DNA of 64,000 nt from Phaeobacter gallaeciensis DSM 26640 (GCF_000511385.1 NC_023137.1:805501-869500); one strand, 5' to 3'; numbered from the stretch's first letter, positions 28,603 to 36,577 are shown. Notes: a model not told the origin generated them from the sequence alone. Made by a program: numbers and translations.

Positions 28603-29532
28603 ATGACCATCACCCATCTTGTGACCCATTCCGGTGGGTTTCATGCCGATGAACTTCTGTCCTCGGTGATCTTGACCCGCCTGTTCCCCGATGCGGCGCT
28701 GATACGCTCGCGGGAGGCTGCATGGATCACGCCGGACGCGGGGCGGATAATCTATGATGTGGGGCAGGCCTATGATGCGGCGGCGCAGATTTTCGATCAT
28801 CATCAGCGCCCCAATCCCCTGCGCGAAGATGGCCAGCCCTACAGCTCCTTTGGTCTGATCTGGCACCATTTCGGGCGTGATTACCTGCGCGGCCTCGATG
28901 TGCCGGAAGCCGACATTGACGCCATCCATCACAGTTTTGATCAGGGCTTCGTGCTGCCGGTGGATTTGCTGGACAATGGCGCTATTGATCCCGGTGTGGC
29001 CGGGCCTTTGGCGGGGCTGACGCTGCCGGTGTTGCTGGAAACCCTGAAACCGGTGTTTGATGACCGTCGTGATGGTGCCGATGATCAGGCCTTCCTAGCA
29101 GCGTTGCCGGTGGCGCGGGCTTTTGTCGAGGCGTCGATCCGGGGCAAGGCTGCGAAACGGCGGGCGGAGACCATGGTGCTGCAGGCGATTGAGGGTGCAG
29201 GCGCGGGCAGGGTGCTGGAGCTGCCGATGGGCATGCCTTTCCGCTCAGCGGTGGAGAAGGCGGGGGCCGATCACCTGCTGTTCGTGGTGCATCCGCGCGG
29301 CAGTGACTGGACGCTCACCACCATCCGCAAGAGCGGTGACAGTTTCGAGAGCCGTGCCGATCTGCCCGCAGCCTGGGCGGGCCTTACGGATGAGGCGCTT
29401 GAGGCGGCCTCTGGTGTTGCAGGGGCAAAATTCTGCCACAACGCCCGGTTCATCGCTGTGGCGAGCACCCGAGAGGCGATTATGGAACTGGCTGAGCGCG
29501 CGGTTCAGGCGGTGTCGCAGACCACAGAATAG
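28603..29532 (+). CDS. MYG1-family metal-dependent nuclease/phosphohydrolase
   Basis: A 309-residue protein of the MYG1 (UPF0160) family, related to DHH phosphoesterases. The N-terminal THSGGFHADELLSSVIL and IFDHHQ motifs carry His and Asp residues that bind metal. The C-terminal WAGLTDEALEAASGV...FCHNARFIA block is diagnostic of the family. The eukaryotic relative is a 3'-5' RNA exonuclease. The start at 28603 is the ATG directly before ITHLVTHSGG. There is no clear operon; 230 bases separate it from the methyltransferase. Confidence 0.88.
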   Translation: MTITHLVTHSGGFHADELLSSVILTRLFPDAALIRSREAAWITPDAGRIIYDVGQAYDAAAQIFDHHQRPNPLREDGQPYSSFGLIWHHFGRDYLRGLDVPEADIDAIHHSFDQGFVLPVDLLDNGAIDPGVAGPLAGLTLPVLLETLKPVFDDRRDGADDQAFLAALPVARAFVEASIRGKAAKRRAETMVLQAIEGAGAGRVLELPMGMPFRSAVEKAGADHLLFVVHPRGSDWTLTTIRKSGDSFESRADLPAAWAGLTDEALEAASGVAGAKFCHNARFIAVASTREAIMELAERAVQAVSQTTE

Positions 29533-29556
29533 GCTGTCTTTGCGAAGACGCTTACA

Positions 29557-29591
29557 CCCTGCCACCTTGCATCATGCGATGCGTGGCAGGG
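29557..29591. terminator. Hairpin between convergent MYG1 and ABM genes
   Basis: CCCTGCCAC pairs with GTGGCAGGG, and an inner stem GCATC/GATGC extends it. There is no T run, so it may end transcription weakly or with Rho. Confidence 0.5.
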
Positions 29592-29640
29592 CTAAGATCC
29601 GGAATAGAGGCTATGTGCGCCGTATTCCGCAGAGATCCAC

Positions 29641-30009
29641 TCAGTCGCGGATTACAGTGTACAAGGCAGGGCTGGGAACCACCCCTTCGATACGCGGCAG
29701 ATTTGCGGTTTCGCGCATCAGGGCAGTGGCAGCCTGATAGGCTTCCGGGGTTTCCCACTGGGCCACATTGATCAGCTGGTACTGGGCATCAGCCGCAAGC
29801 GACTGGTGCAGTTTGGTTGAGATGTAGCCAGGTTGCGTGTGCAGAAACTCGCGGGCTGCGTCCCACATGGCAATGGCCTCGTCCAGCTTGTCAGCGGGGA
29901 CGGTGAACATATTGATAAGCACCACATTCTGGGTGCTCTCATCCGCCTGAGCGGCAGAGAAGCCGAGGCTCAGCGACAGGGCGGTGATCAGGGCGAGCAT
30001 ATGTTTCAT
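29641..30009 (-). CDS. Exported ABM-fold monooxygenase-like protein 2
   Basis: A 122-residue ABM-fold protein with a Sec signal peptide (cleavage near AQA-DE at about 23), which is unusual because this fold is normally cytoplasmic. The mature part follows the protein at 25963 block for block (TQPGYISTKLHQS, LINVAQWE, ALYTVI), so they are paralogues with different locations. The start at 30009 follows AAAGGA at six bases. It is the last gene of a leftward run of EF-hand, b561 and DUF1772 genes, 71 bases after the last. A half operator lies in that gap. A role in periplasmic redox chemistry is an inference. Confidence 0.85.
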   Translation of the reverse strand: MKHMLALITALSLSLGFSAAQADESTQNVVLINMFTVPADKLDEAIAMWDAAREFLHTQPGYISTKLHQSLAADAQYQLINVAQWETPEAYQAATALMRETANLPRIEGVVPSPALYTVIRD

Positions 30010-30040
30010 GATAGGTCCTTTCTTGGGCAATAGTTTGGAC

Positions 30041-30052
30041 AGTGTGAGCTAT
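30041..30052 (-). promoter_or_regulatory. Operator-like half-site upstream of ABM gene 2 (site B)
   Basis: CATAGCTCAC on the minus strand, followed by ACTGTCC, lies about 32 bases upstream of the ATG at 30009. It matches the left half of site A and site D. The second half is poorly conserved, so this is the weakest of the main copies. Confidence 0.45.
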
Positions 30053-30080
30053 GATATTTTACGAGGCTGAGAGGTGACTT

Positions 30081-30527
30081 TCATAGCTTGAGTGCGATAC
30101 ATCCGAGAACGGCGGCGATCATGGCCAGACCGATGCGCAGGTTATGCAGCATTAGCCATTGATCCAGCTTGGCGGCTGTGGCTGCGACCTCAATGGATTT
30201 GCTGGCAAAGGCGGCATTTGTCGGAACGAAATAGGCAAACGTCAGACCCAGAACCACCAGCATGAACAACGCGCTGGCGACCCAAAGCACAAAGCCAGGG
30301 GCGCCCCAACCGGCCCAGAGCGAGCCGCCAAGGCCGATCAGCGTTGGCCCGACGATCAGCGGGATGGAGTTCGAGACAAAGTGATTGTTTACGGCAAACC
30401 AGGTCAGAAATTCTGCAGGTGGCAGGCTGCGCCAGTAGCCACCCAAGGTGACCCCAATGCAGAGCATCACGCCGGAGAACCCGGCAGCGCCGCAAATTGC
30501 GAGGATGTTGAATGCCGTTTGTATCAT
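30081..30527 (-). CDS. DUF1772-type four-helix membrane protein
   Basis: A 148-residue integral membrane protein with four transmembrane helices (about 5-28, 45-65, 75-98, 125-147). This is the size and topology of the DUF1772/anthrone-oxygenase-like family; members have no proven reaction in bacteria. The ATG at 30527 overlaps the cytochrome b561 stop as ATGA, so the two are translationally coupled. That coupling suggests it works with the cytochrome. Confidence 0.7.
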   Translation of the reverse strand: MIQTAFNILAICGAAGFSGVMLCIGVTLGGYWRSLPPAEFLTWFAVNNHFVSNSIPLIVGPTLIGLGGSLWAGWGAPGFVLWVASALFMLVVLGLTFAYFVPTNAAFASKSIEVAATAAKLDQWLMLHNLRIGLAMIAAVLGCIALKL

Positions 30528-31075
30528 TGTGCATCTCTGTCCGCGCGTGAGCCGTACCACATCCGCCAGATGAGCCCGTCACGCTTGATGAAATGGTGAT
30601 AGAGCGCGGCCCCGACATGCAGCACCAGCAGGCCGACCATGGCCCGCGCCCCGATCCCATGGGGTATCCGGGGGGCATAGTCGTGGAAATTCGGCAGATC
30701 CCCGGCGGCACCGCCAAGGATGAGTGCACCGGCTCCGGACAGCGCCAGCATGCCAATGCCGCTCGCAGCCATTCCGAGGATCACCACATAGAACAGCAGA
30801 TGCACGGCTTTGCCGCTGAGGCTCTGCCACATTGGGTCGCCCTTCGGGCTGGCGGGTTTGGTGTCCGCAAAGACCCACCATGCAATGCGCGCCAGCGTGA
30901 GACCGAGGATCGTGATCCCCATGGGCACATGCGCGCCGAGGATCCCGACCTTGGCACCGTCATCCGTCAGACCCGCAGCACGGAACCCAGAGGCAAGTAG
31001 AGCACAGATCAGCAGCGCGCTCAGCCAGTGGATGGTGATTGCCACGGTACCGTAGCGATTGGATCGGCTTTTCAT
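30524..31075 (-). CDS. Cytochrome b561-family membrane protein
   Basis: A 183-residue di-haem cytochrome b with four transmembrane helices. The candidate haem-ligand histidines are His16 (in TIHWLSA), His49, His92 and His153, in the order of bacterial CybB-type proteins. Such proteins pass electrons from quinol to periplasmic or membrane acceptors. GGAGGGAG precedes the ATG at 31075. It lies 31 bases after the EF-hand gene and overlaps the DUF1772 gene, so these three form an operon. Confidence 0.9.
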   Translation of the reverse strand: MKSRSNRYGTVAITIHWLSALLICALLASGFRAAGLTDDGAKVGILGAHVPMGITILGLTLARIAWWVFADTKPASPKGDPMWQSLSGKAVHLLFYVVILGMAASGIGMLALSGAGALILGGAAGDLPNFHDYAPRIPHGIGARAMVGLLVLHVGAALYHHFIKRDGLIWRMWYGSRADRDAQ

Positions 31076-31106
31076 ATTGCTCCCTCCTGGTCTGGTCGGT
31101 GGCGGC

Positions 31107-31604
31107 TTACTGCTCAGAAAGCGCGGCGCGGTAGGTCTTGATGACGGTGTAACCACGCAGGAATTCTTCACGGGTCAGGAAAGCATCGTCATTGGCATCC
31201 GCACGGCGATAGTCCCAGGCCATTGCGCGGTGGTACTCGCGGCGGTCGATCGTGCCATCGCTGTCGCGGTCCCAGTTTGCAAACAAGATATTACGTGCGG
31301 CCTGAAACGCCTGCTGCCGGCCGTTTTCATCGGCGATGAATTCAAAGCCGAAGTCCCATTCGACAAACTCCTCATGCGCGATTTCACCATCTTCATTGCT
31401 GTCAATGGAGACGAAAATCGAGCGCCCGAAGTCCACGAATTGCCCCATGTCGACCTCGGTGGCCGAGCTGTCACCGATTGATCCAAAAATCAGCTCTGAC
31501 AGTTCCTGACCGGGGGTGGCTTCGGTTGACTGAGCTGCAAGAGGGGTTGCGACTGGCGTCATCAGGGTCAGCAGCAGGGCGAGGGTGGGTTTCGAGTTCA
31601 TCAT
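31107..31604 (-). CDS. Periplasmic EF-hand calcium-binding protein
   Basis: A 165-residue exported protein with a signal peptide (cleavage near LAA-QS at about 24). Three EF-hand loops are visible: at 68-79 (DSNEDGEIAHEEF), 112-123 (DRDSDGTIDRREY) and 136-147 (DANDDAFLTREEF). Calcium-ligand positions are mostly intact, though the third has Ala in place of the usual Gly. It is the first gene of the b561/DUF1772/ABM run. A palindromic operator-like site lies 27 bases before its ATG. A calcium-sensing role for the electron-transfer module is an inference. Confidence 0.88.
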   Translation of the reverse strand: MMNSKPTLALLLTLMTPVATPLAAQSTEATPGQELSELIFGSIGDSSATEVDMGQFVDFGRSIFVSIDSNEDGEIAHEEFVEWDFGFEFIADENGRQQAFQAARNILFANWDRDSDGTIDRREYHRAMAWDYRRADANDDAFLTREEFLRGYTVIKTYRAALSEQ

Positions 31605-31630
31605 TCTAACGCTCCTTCGGGTCTGATTTT

Positions 31631-31642
31631 ATAGCGAGCTAT
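31631..31642. promoter_or_regulatory. Operator-like palindrome in front of the EF-hand operon (site C)
   Basis: ATAGC-GA-GCTAT is a perfect 5-bp-arm palindrome with AT-rich flanks (TTTT before, TTATTTT after). It lies 27 bases upstream of the EF-hand ATG, in the divergent region shared with the MarR gene. Confidence 0.6.
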
Positions 31643-31688
31643 TTATTTTGTTACATGCATTCCGAATCATCATTGCTATGTCTATTAT

Positions 31689-31700
31689 ATAGTGAGCTAT
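31689..31700. promoter_or_regulatory. Operator-like palindrome in front of marR gene 1 (site D)
   Basis: ATAG-TGAG-CTAT with the same AT-rich flank TTATAAA as site C lies 43 bases upstream of the MarR ATG at 31743. Two copies 46 bases apart in one divergent promoter suggest autoregulation together with control of the EF-hand operon. Confidence 0.6.
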
Positions 31701-31742
31701 TTATAAATGTATAGCCTGCAATGCAATATAATCGAGGATGTT

Positions 31743-32210
31743 ATGAAACCGCCAAGAGAGACGTCTGCCGGATATCTGTTCAACCATCTGGCGCGGTTGT
31801 TTGGACAGGCGCTGCAAGAGCGAATACAGCCGTTGGGGCTGTCGATTGGTGTGTTCCCGATCATGCTGCATCTGTGGGAGGGTGACGGGCTGACGCAGAA
31901 ACAACTGGTCAAACGAGTTGGGATTGAGCAGGGCACCATGGCCAATACGCTCAAACGGATGGAGCGCGACGGTCTGGTCATCAGCCAGCGGGACTTGCGT
32001 GATGGACGACGACGCGAGATCCGCTTGACGGAGCACGGGCGGGCGCTGCGCAGTCCGGCGCTGCGGATCGCGGTAGAGCAGAACGCCCTTATGCTGGGCG
32101 GTCTTACAAAAGAGGAGCAGGCGCAGATGCTGACTTTGATCACCAAGATCATCCACAATATTGAAGGTTCCAAAATCGGCGAAATTGATGCCGCTGAGGA
32201 AACAAGGTGA
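31743..32210 (+). CDS. MarR-family regulator 1
   Basis: A 155-residue winged-helix protein with the MarR layout: an N-terminal dimer helix (SAGYLFNHLARLFGQAL), HTH helices LTQKQLVKRVGIEQGTMANTLKRMERDGLV, the wing DGRRREIRLTEHG, and a C-terminal dimer helix. GAGG lies before the ATG at 31743. It shares the SAGYL.NHLARL and MANTL.RMERDGL blocks with the next gene, so the two are tandem duplicates. It is divergent from the EF-hand operon, with sites C and D between them. It is probably a repressor of that operon. No redox-sensing cysteine is obvious. Confidence 0.9.
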   Translation: MKPPRETSAGYLFNHLARLFGQALQERIQPLGLSIGVFPIMLHLWEGDGLTQKQLVKRVGIEQGTMANTLKRMERDGLVISQRDLRDGRRREIRLTEHGRALRSPALRIAVEQNALMLGGLTKEEQAQMLTLITKIIHNIEGSKIGEIDAAEETR

Positions 32211-32230
32211 TCCGCGCATCGCGACGTTAT

Positions 32231-32246
32231 TGTATTCTATGCTATG
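32231..32246. promoter_or_regulatory. Partial operator-like repeat before marR gene 2 (site F)
   Basis: ATTCTATGCTATGGAAT has ATTC/GAAT outer arms and a CTATG core, and lies about 20-35 bases before the ATG at 32265. It resembles sites C-E only in part, so it is a weak candidate. Confidence 0.35.
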
Positions 32247-32264
32247 GAATAATATGGGTAACGT

Positions 32265-32705
32265 ATGACCTTTAATCAAAATACCTCAGCCGGATATCTG
32301 ATAAATCACCTGGCGCGGCTCGCGTTTGAGGGGCTGCGCAAGGAAATCGAACCTCTGGGCATTGTGCCCGGGCAGTTCCCGGCGCTGCTGGCGCTCTGGC
32401 AGCGCGACGGCCAGACCCAGCGTGAACTGGTGGCCAAAACAGATGTCGAACAGGCAACCATGGCCAATACGCTGAACCGGATGGAGCGAGACGGGTTGAT
32501 TGTCCGAAGGGCGCACCCTGAGGATGGGCGGGCCCGGATGATCTATCTGACGGAAAAGGCCAAGACGATCCGTGATCAGGCTTACCGGGCGGCTGGAGAT
32601 GTGAACGGTGCGATGCTGTCTGATCTTTCTGATGCGGAACGCCGAACATTTATCGACCTGCTTCAGCGGGTGGTCAAAACACTCCGTGGAGCGGACCTGG
32701 CCTGA
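32265..32705 (+). CDS. MarR-family regulator 2
   Basis: A 146-residue MarR protein, paralogous to the one just upstream. HTH: QTQRELVAKTDVEQATMANTLNRMERDGLI; wing: HPEDGRARMIYLTEKA. It starts 54 bases after the first MarR stop on the same strand, probably in one transcript though a partial palindrome lies between. Two tandem MarR paralogues could bind as heterodimers or respond to different ligands. The convergent reductase gene lies 94 bases downstream. Confidence 0.9.
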   Translation: MTFNQNTSAGYLINHLARLAFEGLRKEIEPLGIVPGQFPALLALWQRDGQTQRELVAKTDVEQATMANTLNRMERDGLIVRRAHPEDGRARMIYLTEKAKTIRDQAYRAAGDVNGAMLSDLSDAERRTFIDLLQRVVKTLRGADLA

Positions 32706-32799
32706 GGCAACCCGTCCCCTTACCCCGGCAACAGCCTGAGCAAGGGGACGGGCGCACCGGTTCCGGGGGGCGGACCGGTGTCACGTTTGTCAAAAGACC

Positions 32800-33945
32800 C
32801 TAGTAGCCGGTGAAAGATTCGACCCGGATGTCCTGCTCCGCCACTCCGGCGGCGCGGAGCATTTTCTGCGTGGCGGTCACCATGCCCGCAGGGCCGACGC
32901 AATAGTAGATTGGCGCATCAAGATCTTTCAGGTGGCGTTGCAGCATATCCTGATCGATCTTGCTGGTTTCGCCAACCCAGCTGTCCTGTGCATCCAGATC
33001 TGTCATGGTGGCGATCAGCTGGAAGTTGGAATTGGCCTTTTGCAGCTCCTCCAGTTCGCTCAGGAAGGGGGCTCCCGCCGGTGCGCGATTGGAATAAAAC
33101 AGGGCGATTTTATGCGGGGCTTTGGTTGCGGTGACATTCCGAAGCATTGACATGAAGGGGGTAATTCCGATGCCCCCGGCAATGAAAACCGCAGGTCGGC
33201 TGGCATCCTCATGCAGGGTGAAGGTGCCGGAGGGGCCGGCGATCGTCAGCTCAGCTCCGTCGGTCAGAGTGCTGAGGCTGCGTTTGAAAGCGCTGTCGCT
33301 CAGCCGGGTGGCGACGGTGATCTGCGGCTCATCCGGTGCGCTCACGATGGAGAGGATACGCGAGCTGGCTTTGCCGTCCTCTGCGGCATCTGCGATGGTC
33401 AGCCGGATCCATTGACCCGCCTGATGCTGAAACCCTGCAGGTTTGGTCATGTGAAACGCCATCGTTCCGGTTGCGATTGTTTCGCTGCTGGTCAGCGTGA
33501 CCTGAGTGGTTGGCGCGGCCTTTCCTGACAGGCGAATACCATCACGCATGTTCAGCCCCATCAGGACCAGGTTGGTTGCGCCGGCCAGCAGTTCGACGGC
33601 CTGCAAGCTGTAGAAGGTGGCATCAAATTGTCCGGCTGCGGCCTTGGACTCAAGGAAGAAGGCCATCGGCACCAGCACCAGCAGACCGTTGGCACCAATG
33701 ATGGGCATCCGCTTCTTCTTGGCTGAAACCAGGGCCTCGTTGCGCCCGGCGGCCAGTGAGAAACCGGAGCCGCCGACAATCGCCATCGCGGGGATCAGCA
33801 CGAACATGCCCATCAGGATCGCAGATTTTACCGTTGCCACTGTCGCATGGGAGGCAAACAGTTCAGACAGGACAGTGGACGTCCAGAAAAGCAGAATGGT
33901 CAGAAAGCCAATTGTGCCTGCAATGGCATGGATGCGTGTCTTCAT
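32800..33945 (-). CDS. Membrane-anchored FAD/NAD(P)H oxidoreductase (FNR-like)
   Basis: A 381-residue fusion. Residues 1-135 hold four transmembrane helices. Residues 145-245 resemble an FNR-type FAD domain, and 250-381 the NAD(P)-binding domain with GGIGITPFMSMLRN and the C-terminal YYCVGPAGMV and VESFTGY. The usual RxY(S/T) flavin motif reads SRILSIV, so the Tyr is replaced. The fused membrane part suggests electrons are passed from cytoplasmic NAD(P)H to a membrane acceptor. An ATAGC-AC-GCTAT site lies 48 bases before the ATG. Cytochrome b561 or quinone are plausible partners; that is inference. Confidence 0.82.
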   Translation of the reverse strand: MKTRIHAIAGTIGFLTILLFWTSTVLSELFASHATVATVKSAILMGMFVLIPAMAIVGGSGFSLAAGRNEALVSAKKKRMPIIGANGLLVLVPMAFFLESKAAAGQFDATFYSLQAVELLAGATNLVLMGLNMRDGIRLSGKAAPTTQVTLTSSETIATGTMAFHMTKPAGFQHQAGQWIRLTIADAAEDGKASSRILSIVSAPDEPQITVATRLSDSAFKRSLSTLTDGAELTIAGPSGTFTLHEDASRPAVFIAGGIGITPFMSMLRNVTATKAPHKIALFYSNRAPAGAPFLSELEELQKANSNFQLIATMTDLDAQDSWVGETSKIDQDMLQRHLKDLDAPIYYCVGPAGMVTATQKMLRAAGVAEQDIRVESFTGY

Positions 33946-33992
33946 GGCGGGTCTCCGGACTGGGTAAATTACAATGCCTGCTATTCATATAA

Positions 33993-34004
33993 ATAGCACG
34001 CTAT
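33993..34004. promoter_or_regulatory. Operator-like palindrome upstream of the reductase (site E)
   Basis: ATAGC-AC-GCTAT is a perfect 5-bp-arm palindrome, 48 bases before the reductase ATG. It overlaps a second inverted repeat TGCTATT-N6-AATAGCA at 33979-33998. The core equals site C in all ten arm bases. Confidence 0.6.
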
Positions 34005-34110
34005 GTAATTGCAATAGTGTTTTGCCATCGTCGCTCGGAAGGGGCCACCGGCCCGGCGCGATATCAACAGATGTCGAACGTGGCGTGGTAGGTCAGCCTT
34101 TCTGTCTAAT

Positions 34111-34128
34111 TGTTTCGCGTGCGAAACA
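34111..34128. promoter_or_regulatory. 18-bp perfect palindrome
   Basis: TGTTTCGC-GT-GCGAAACA has 8-bp perfect arms in the divergent region before the TonB receptor. It is unlike the ATAGC sites, so a different regulator is likely, possibly one for iron uptake. It could also be a hairpin. Confidence 0.45.
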
Positions 34129-34449
34129 TTCGGGCAGGCGTGTTGATACTTTTTCTAGGCGTTGCGCAGGCTGCGCGCGCGGATATCTGGTGGTGCCACA
34201 ACAAAAGTTTCGGCGAGGTTAACCTGACCGACCGTCGGGTGGCGCAGGCATGATGCGCCTCTTGGTTGTGCTTTGGCCTTTGTGTGAGGCTGATGCGTGC
34301 GGAAATTGCGTCTTCTGCGTCGCCTGCATAGCTTTTGTAAAAGGGGTTTGGTATCAGGTCTTGCAAGCGGAACACGCCACCGCTAACCCCCAATCACCCA
34401 GCGAAAAGTCAGGCAGAACATCAACCGCAAAAACAAGCGGAGACGGAAC

Positions 34450-36549
34450 ATGATTCTGCGACGCACTGCTGTGTCAACTTTCGCCTTGCTGGCCTCTGTG
34501 CCCGCAATGGCCGAAGTTGTCGAACTGGAACCAATCAACATTACCCAGGAAACTGGCGATGCCTATTTTGGCAAAAGCGTTTCCCTTGATACCGGGACCG
34601 TGGCCAAAACCGGTGACGCTATAGCCGAGACGCCCCGCTCTGTTACCGTGGTGACCGCCCAGGAGCTGGCGGTGCGCGGCGTGCAGAATGTGGAACAGGC
34701 ACTGCAATATTCCGCCGGGGTTGTCGGCGGCCAGTGGGGGCTGGACAGCCGCTCGAACTGGTATCTGGTGCGCGGCTTTGACGCCAGCACGCTGCATGAC
34801 GGGCTGCCCGCGCGTTACGGCTTTTACAATGATACCAAGCCAGAGCCGTTCATGCTGAACAGTGTTGAAGTGCTGAAAGGTCCGTCCTCCGGGCTTTATG
34901 GCAGCGGTGCGGTTGGCGGGGTGGTTAACACCACATCAAAGACCGCCGCACAGGAGTCTGACAACCTGTTTCAGCTGCAGGTCGGATCCCACGATCGCAA
35001 ACAGGCCGCGGTGGATGTCAGCGGTGATCTGAACGCCAGCGGCACCCTGCGCTATCGTTTTGTCGGTCTGCTGCGCGATGCGGAGACACAGGTCGATCAT
35101 TCGCAGGATGACACACTTGTTCTGGCGCCCTCCATCACCTGGCGCCCAAGCGATGATACCGAACTGACAATTCTGGCGAATTATCAGAACACTGATGGTA
35201 GCCCGCTGATCCAGTTCGCTTCCATCGCGGGTACCTTGCTGCCTGCAACTGGCTTTGGCAACGGGGACTACCTGCCGAACAGCCTGTTTGTGGGGGAGCC
35301 GGGGTTTGATACGTTCAACACCGAACAGCGTGCGATCACGGCGATGTTCAAGCATCGCTTCAACGCGGTTTGGAGCCTCAATGCCAATGCCCGCTATCTG
35401 GAGAGCGACGGTGAATACCAGCATGCCTGGTGGGCCTTCGACAACTTCGGCTCAGGTCGGTACAACCCGGATGGTACCATCAACCGGACCTTCTACCGGG
35501 CTGAGAACACGCTGAAGACCTGGGGGCTTGATGCCTATGGCACGGCGGAATACCGGCTTGGTGGCTTTGATATGCGGACCATTGTCGGGGCAAGCTACAC
35601 ACAGGGTCACTATGACAGCGATACAGGCTATGGCGCACAGGTCGGCCCGATTGACCCCTTCAATCCTGTCTATGCTGGTTACCCGACGATTGCGGTGACC
35701 GATACACCGGGCACCTCCATCACTGAGACGGGGGCCTATGTGCAGCAGCGTGCGAGCTACGACGATCGGTTGATCGTCGACTTTGGGTTGCGCTATGGCA
35801 AGATCGAAAGCGGGGCGAGCAACGGTAGTTTTGGTGCGACTAGCATCGCTGCAAGCGATAGTGAATGGACCGGCAATGCGGCGGTGATGTACCGTTTTGG
35901 CAACGGCATCGCCCCTTATATCAGCTATGCTGAGAGCTTCCGTCAGGATGCCATTGGCAGCGATGTAAACGGCAACGCGTTTGAGCCGACCCGTGGCGAG
36001 CAGTATGAGCTGGGTGTGAAATATCAACCATTGGGCAGTGACACGCTGCTGACGGCGGCTGTGTTCGATCTGACCAAATCCAATATGACTGTGGCGGATC
36101 CAAGCAATCCGGGCTTTCAGGTGCAAACCGGTGCCGCTTCGGCGAAGGGTCTGGAGCTTGAACTGTTCCACCGCTTTGGTGATCTGACGGTGGATGCGGC
36201 CTATACCTATATCGATAGCGAGGACGCCGAAGGGGACTACATCGCGCAGGTGCCTAAGAATGCTGCGTCTCTGTGGCTGAACTACGCGCCTGATGCTGGT
36301 GCCTTGCAGGGCTGGAGCTTTGGTGGCGGTGTGCGCTACAACGGCGAAGCCTGGGGTGGTGCCGGGACCTATCTGACGCCGTCTTATACGCTTTATGATG
36401 CGGCTGTTTCCTACGGTCAGGATAACTGGCTGGTCTCGCTCAATGTACAGAACCTCACCGATGAGCGTTATGTCACCACCTGTCAGGGCGGTGCCTGCTA
36501 CTTCGGCGACGGGCGAAACATTGCCCTGACACTGACATCGAAGTTCTGA
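34450..36549 (+). CDS. TonB-dependent siderophore receptor
   Basis: A 699-residue outer-membrane receptor that imports a ferric siderophore. A Sec signal (residues 1-21, ending MAE) precedes a possible TonB box (LEPINIT). The plug domain contains ETPRSVTVVTAQEL and the GPSSGLYGSGAVGGVVN motif. A 22-strand beta-barrel follows and ends in ALTLTSKF with a terminal Phe. Length and motifs fit the FhuE/FpvA-like class. The siderophore is unknown, and no biosynthesis genes are in the window. It is convergent with the operon that supplies TonB energy and the inner-membrane transporter. Confidence 0.93.
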   Translation: MILRRTAVSTFALLASVPAMAEVVELEPINITQETGDAYFGKSVSLDTGTVAKTGDAIAETPRSVTVVTAQELAVRGVQNVEQALQYSAGVVGGQWGLDSRSNWYLVRGFDASTLHDGLPARYGFYNDTKPEPFMLNSVEVLKGPSSGLYGSGAVGGVVNTTSKTAAQESDNLFQLQVGSHDRKQAAVDVSGDLNASGTLRYRFVGLLRDAETQVDHSQDDTLVLAPSITWRPSDDTELTILANYQNTDGSPLIQFASIAGTLLPATGFGNGDYLPNSLFVGEPGFDTFNTEQRAITAMFKHRFNAVWSLNANARYLESDGEYQHAWWAFDNFGSGRYNPDGTINRTFYRAENTLKTWGLDAYGTAEYRLGGFDMRTIVGASYTQGHYDSDTGYGAQVGPIDPFNPVYAGYPTIAVTDTPGTSITETGAYVQQRASYDDRLIVDFGLRYGKIESGASNGSFGATSIAASDSEWTGNAAVMYRFGNGIAPYISYAESFRQDAIGSDVNGNAFEPTRGEQYELGVKYQPLGSDTLLTAAVFDLTKSNMTVADPSNPGFQVQTGAASAKGLELELFHRFGDLTVDAAYTYIDSEDAEGDYIAQVPKNAASLWLNYAPDAGALQGWSFGGGVRYNGEAWGGAGTYLTPSYTLYDAAVSYGQDNWLVSLNVQNLTDERYVTTCQGGACYFGDGRNIALTLTSKF

Positions 36550-36577
36550 GCCTTAGCCACAGCTAAGGGGGAACGGG

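Larger units (their letters stand above)
33946..34449. other. Divergent intergenic region between reductase and TonB receptor
   Basis: About 500 bases with no convincing gene. It holds site E near the reductase, an 18-bp palindrome at 34111-34128, and a CATAGCT half-site (34327-34333) next to CTTTTGTAAAAG (34332-34343) about 110 bases before the receptor ATG. GGAGACGG is the receptor ribosome binding site. No cobalamin or other riboswitch was recognised. Confidence 0.45.

Noticed and set aside
33946..34449. Riboswitch upstream of the TonB receptor
   Set aside because: No B12-box or other conserved riboswitch core was recognised.
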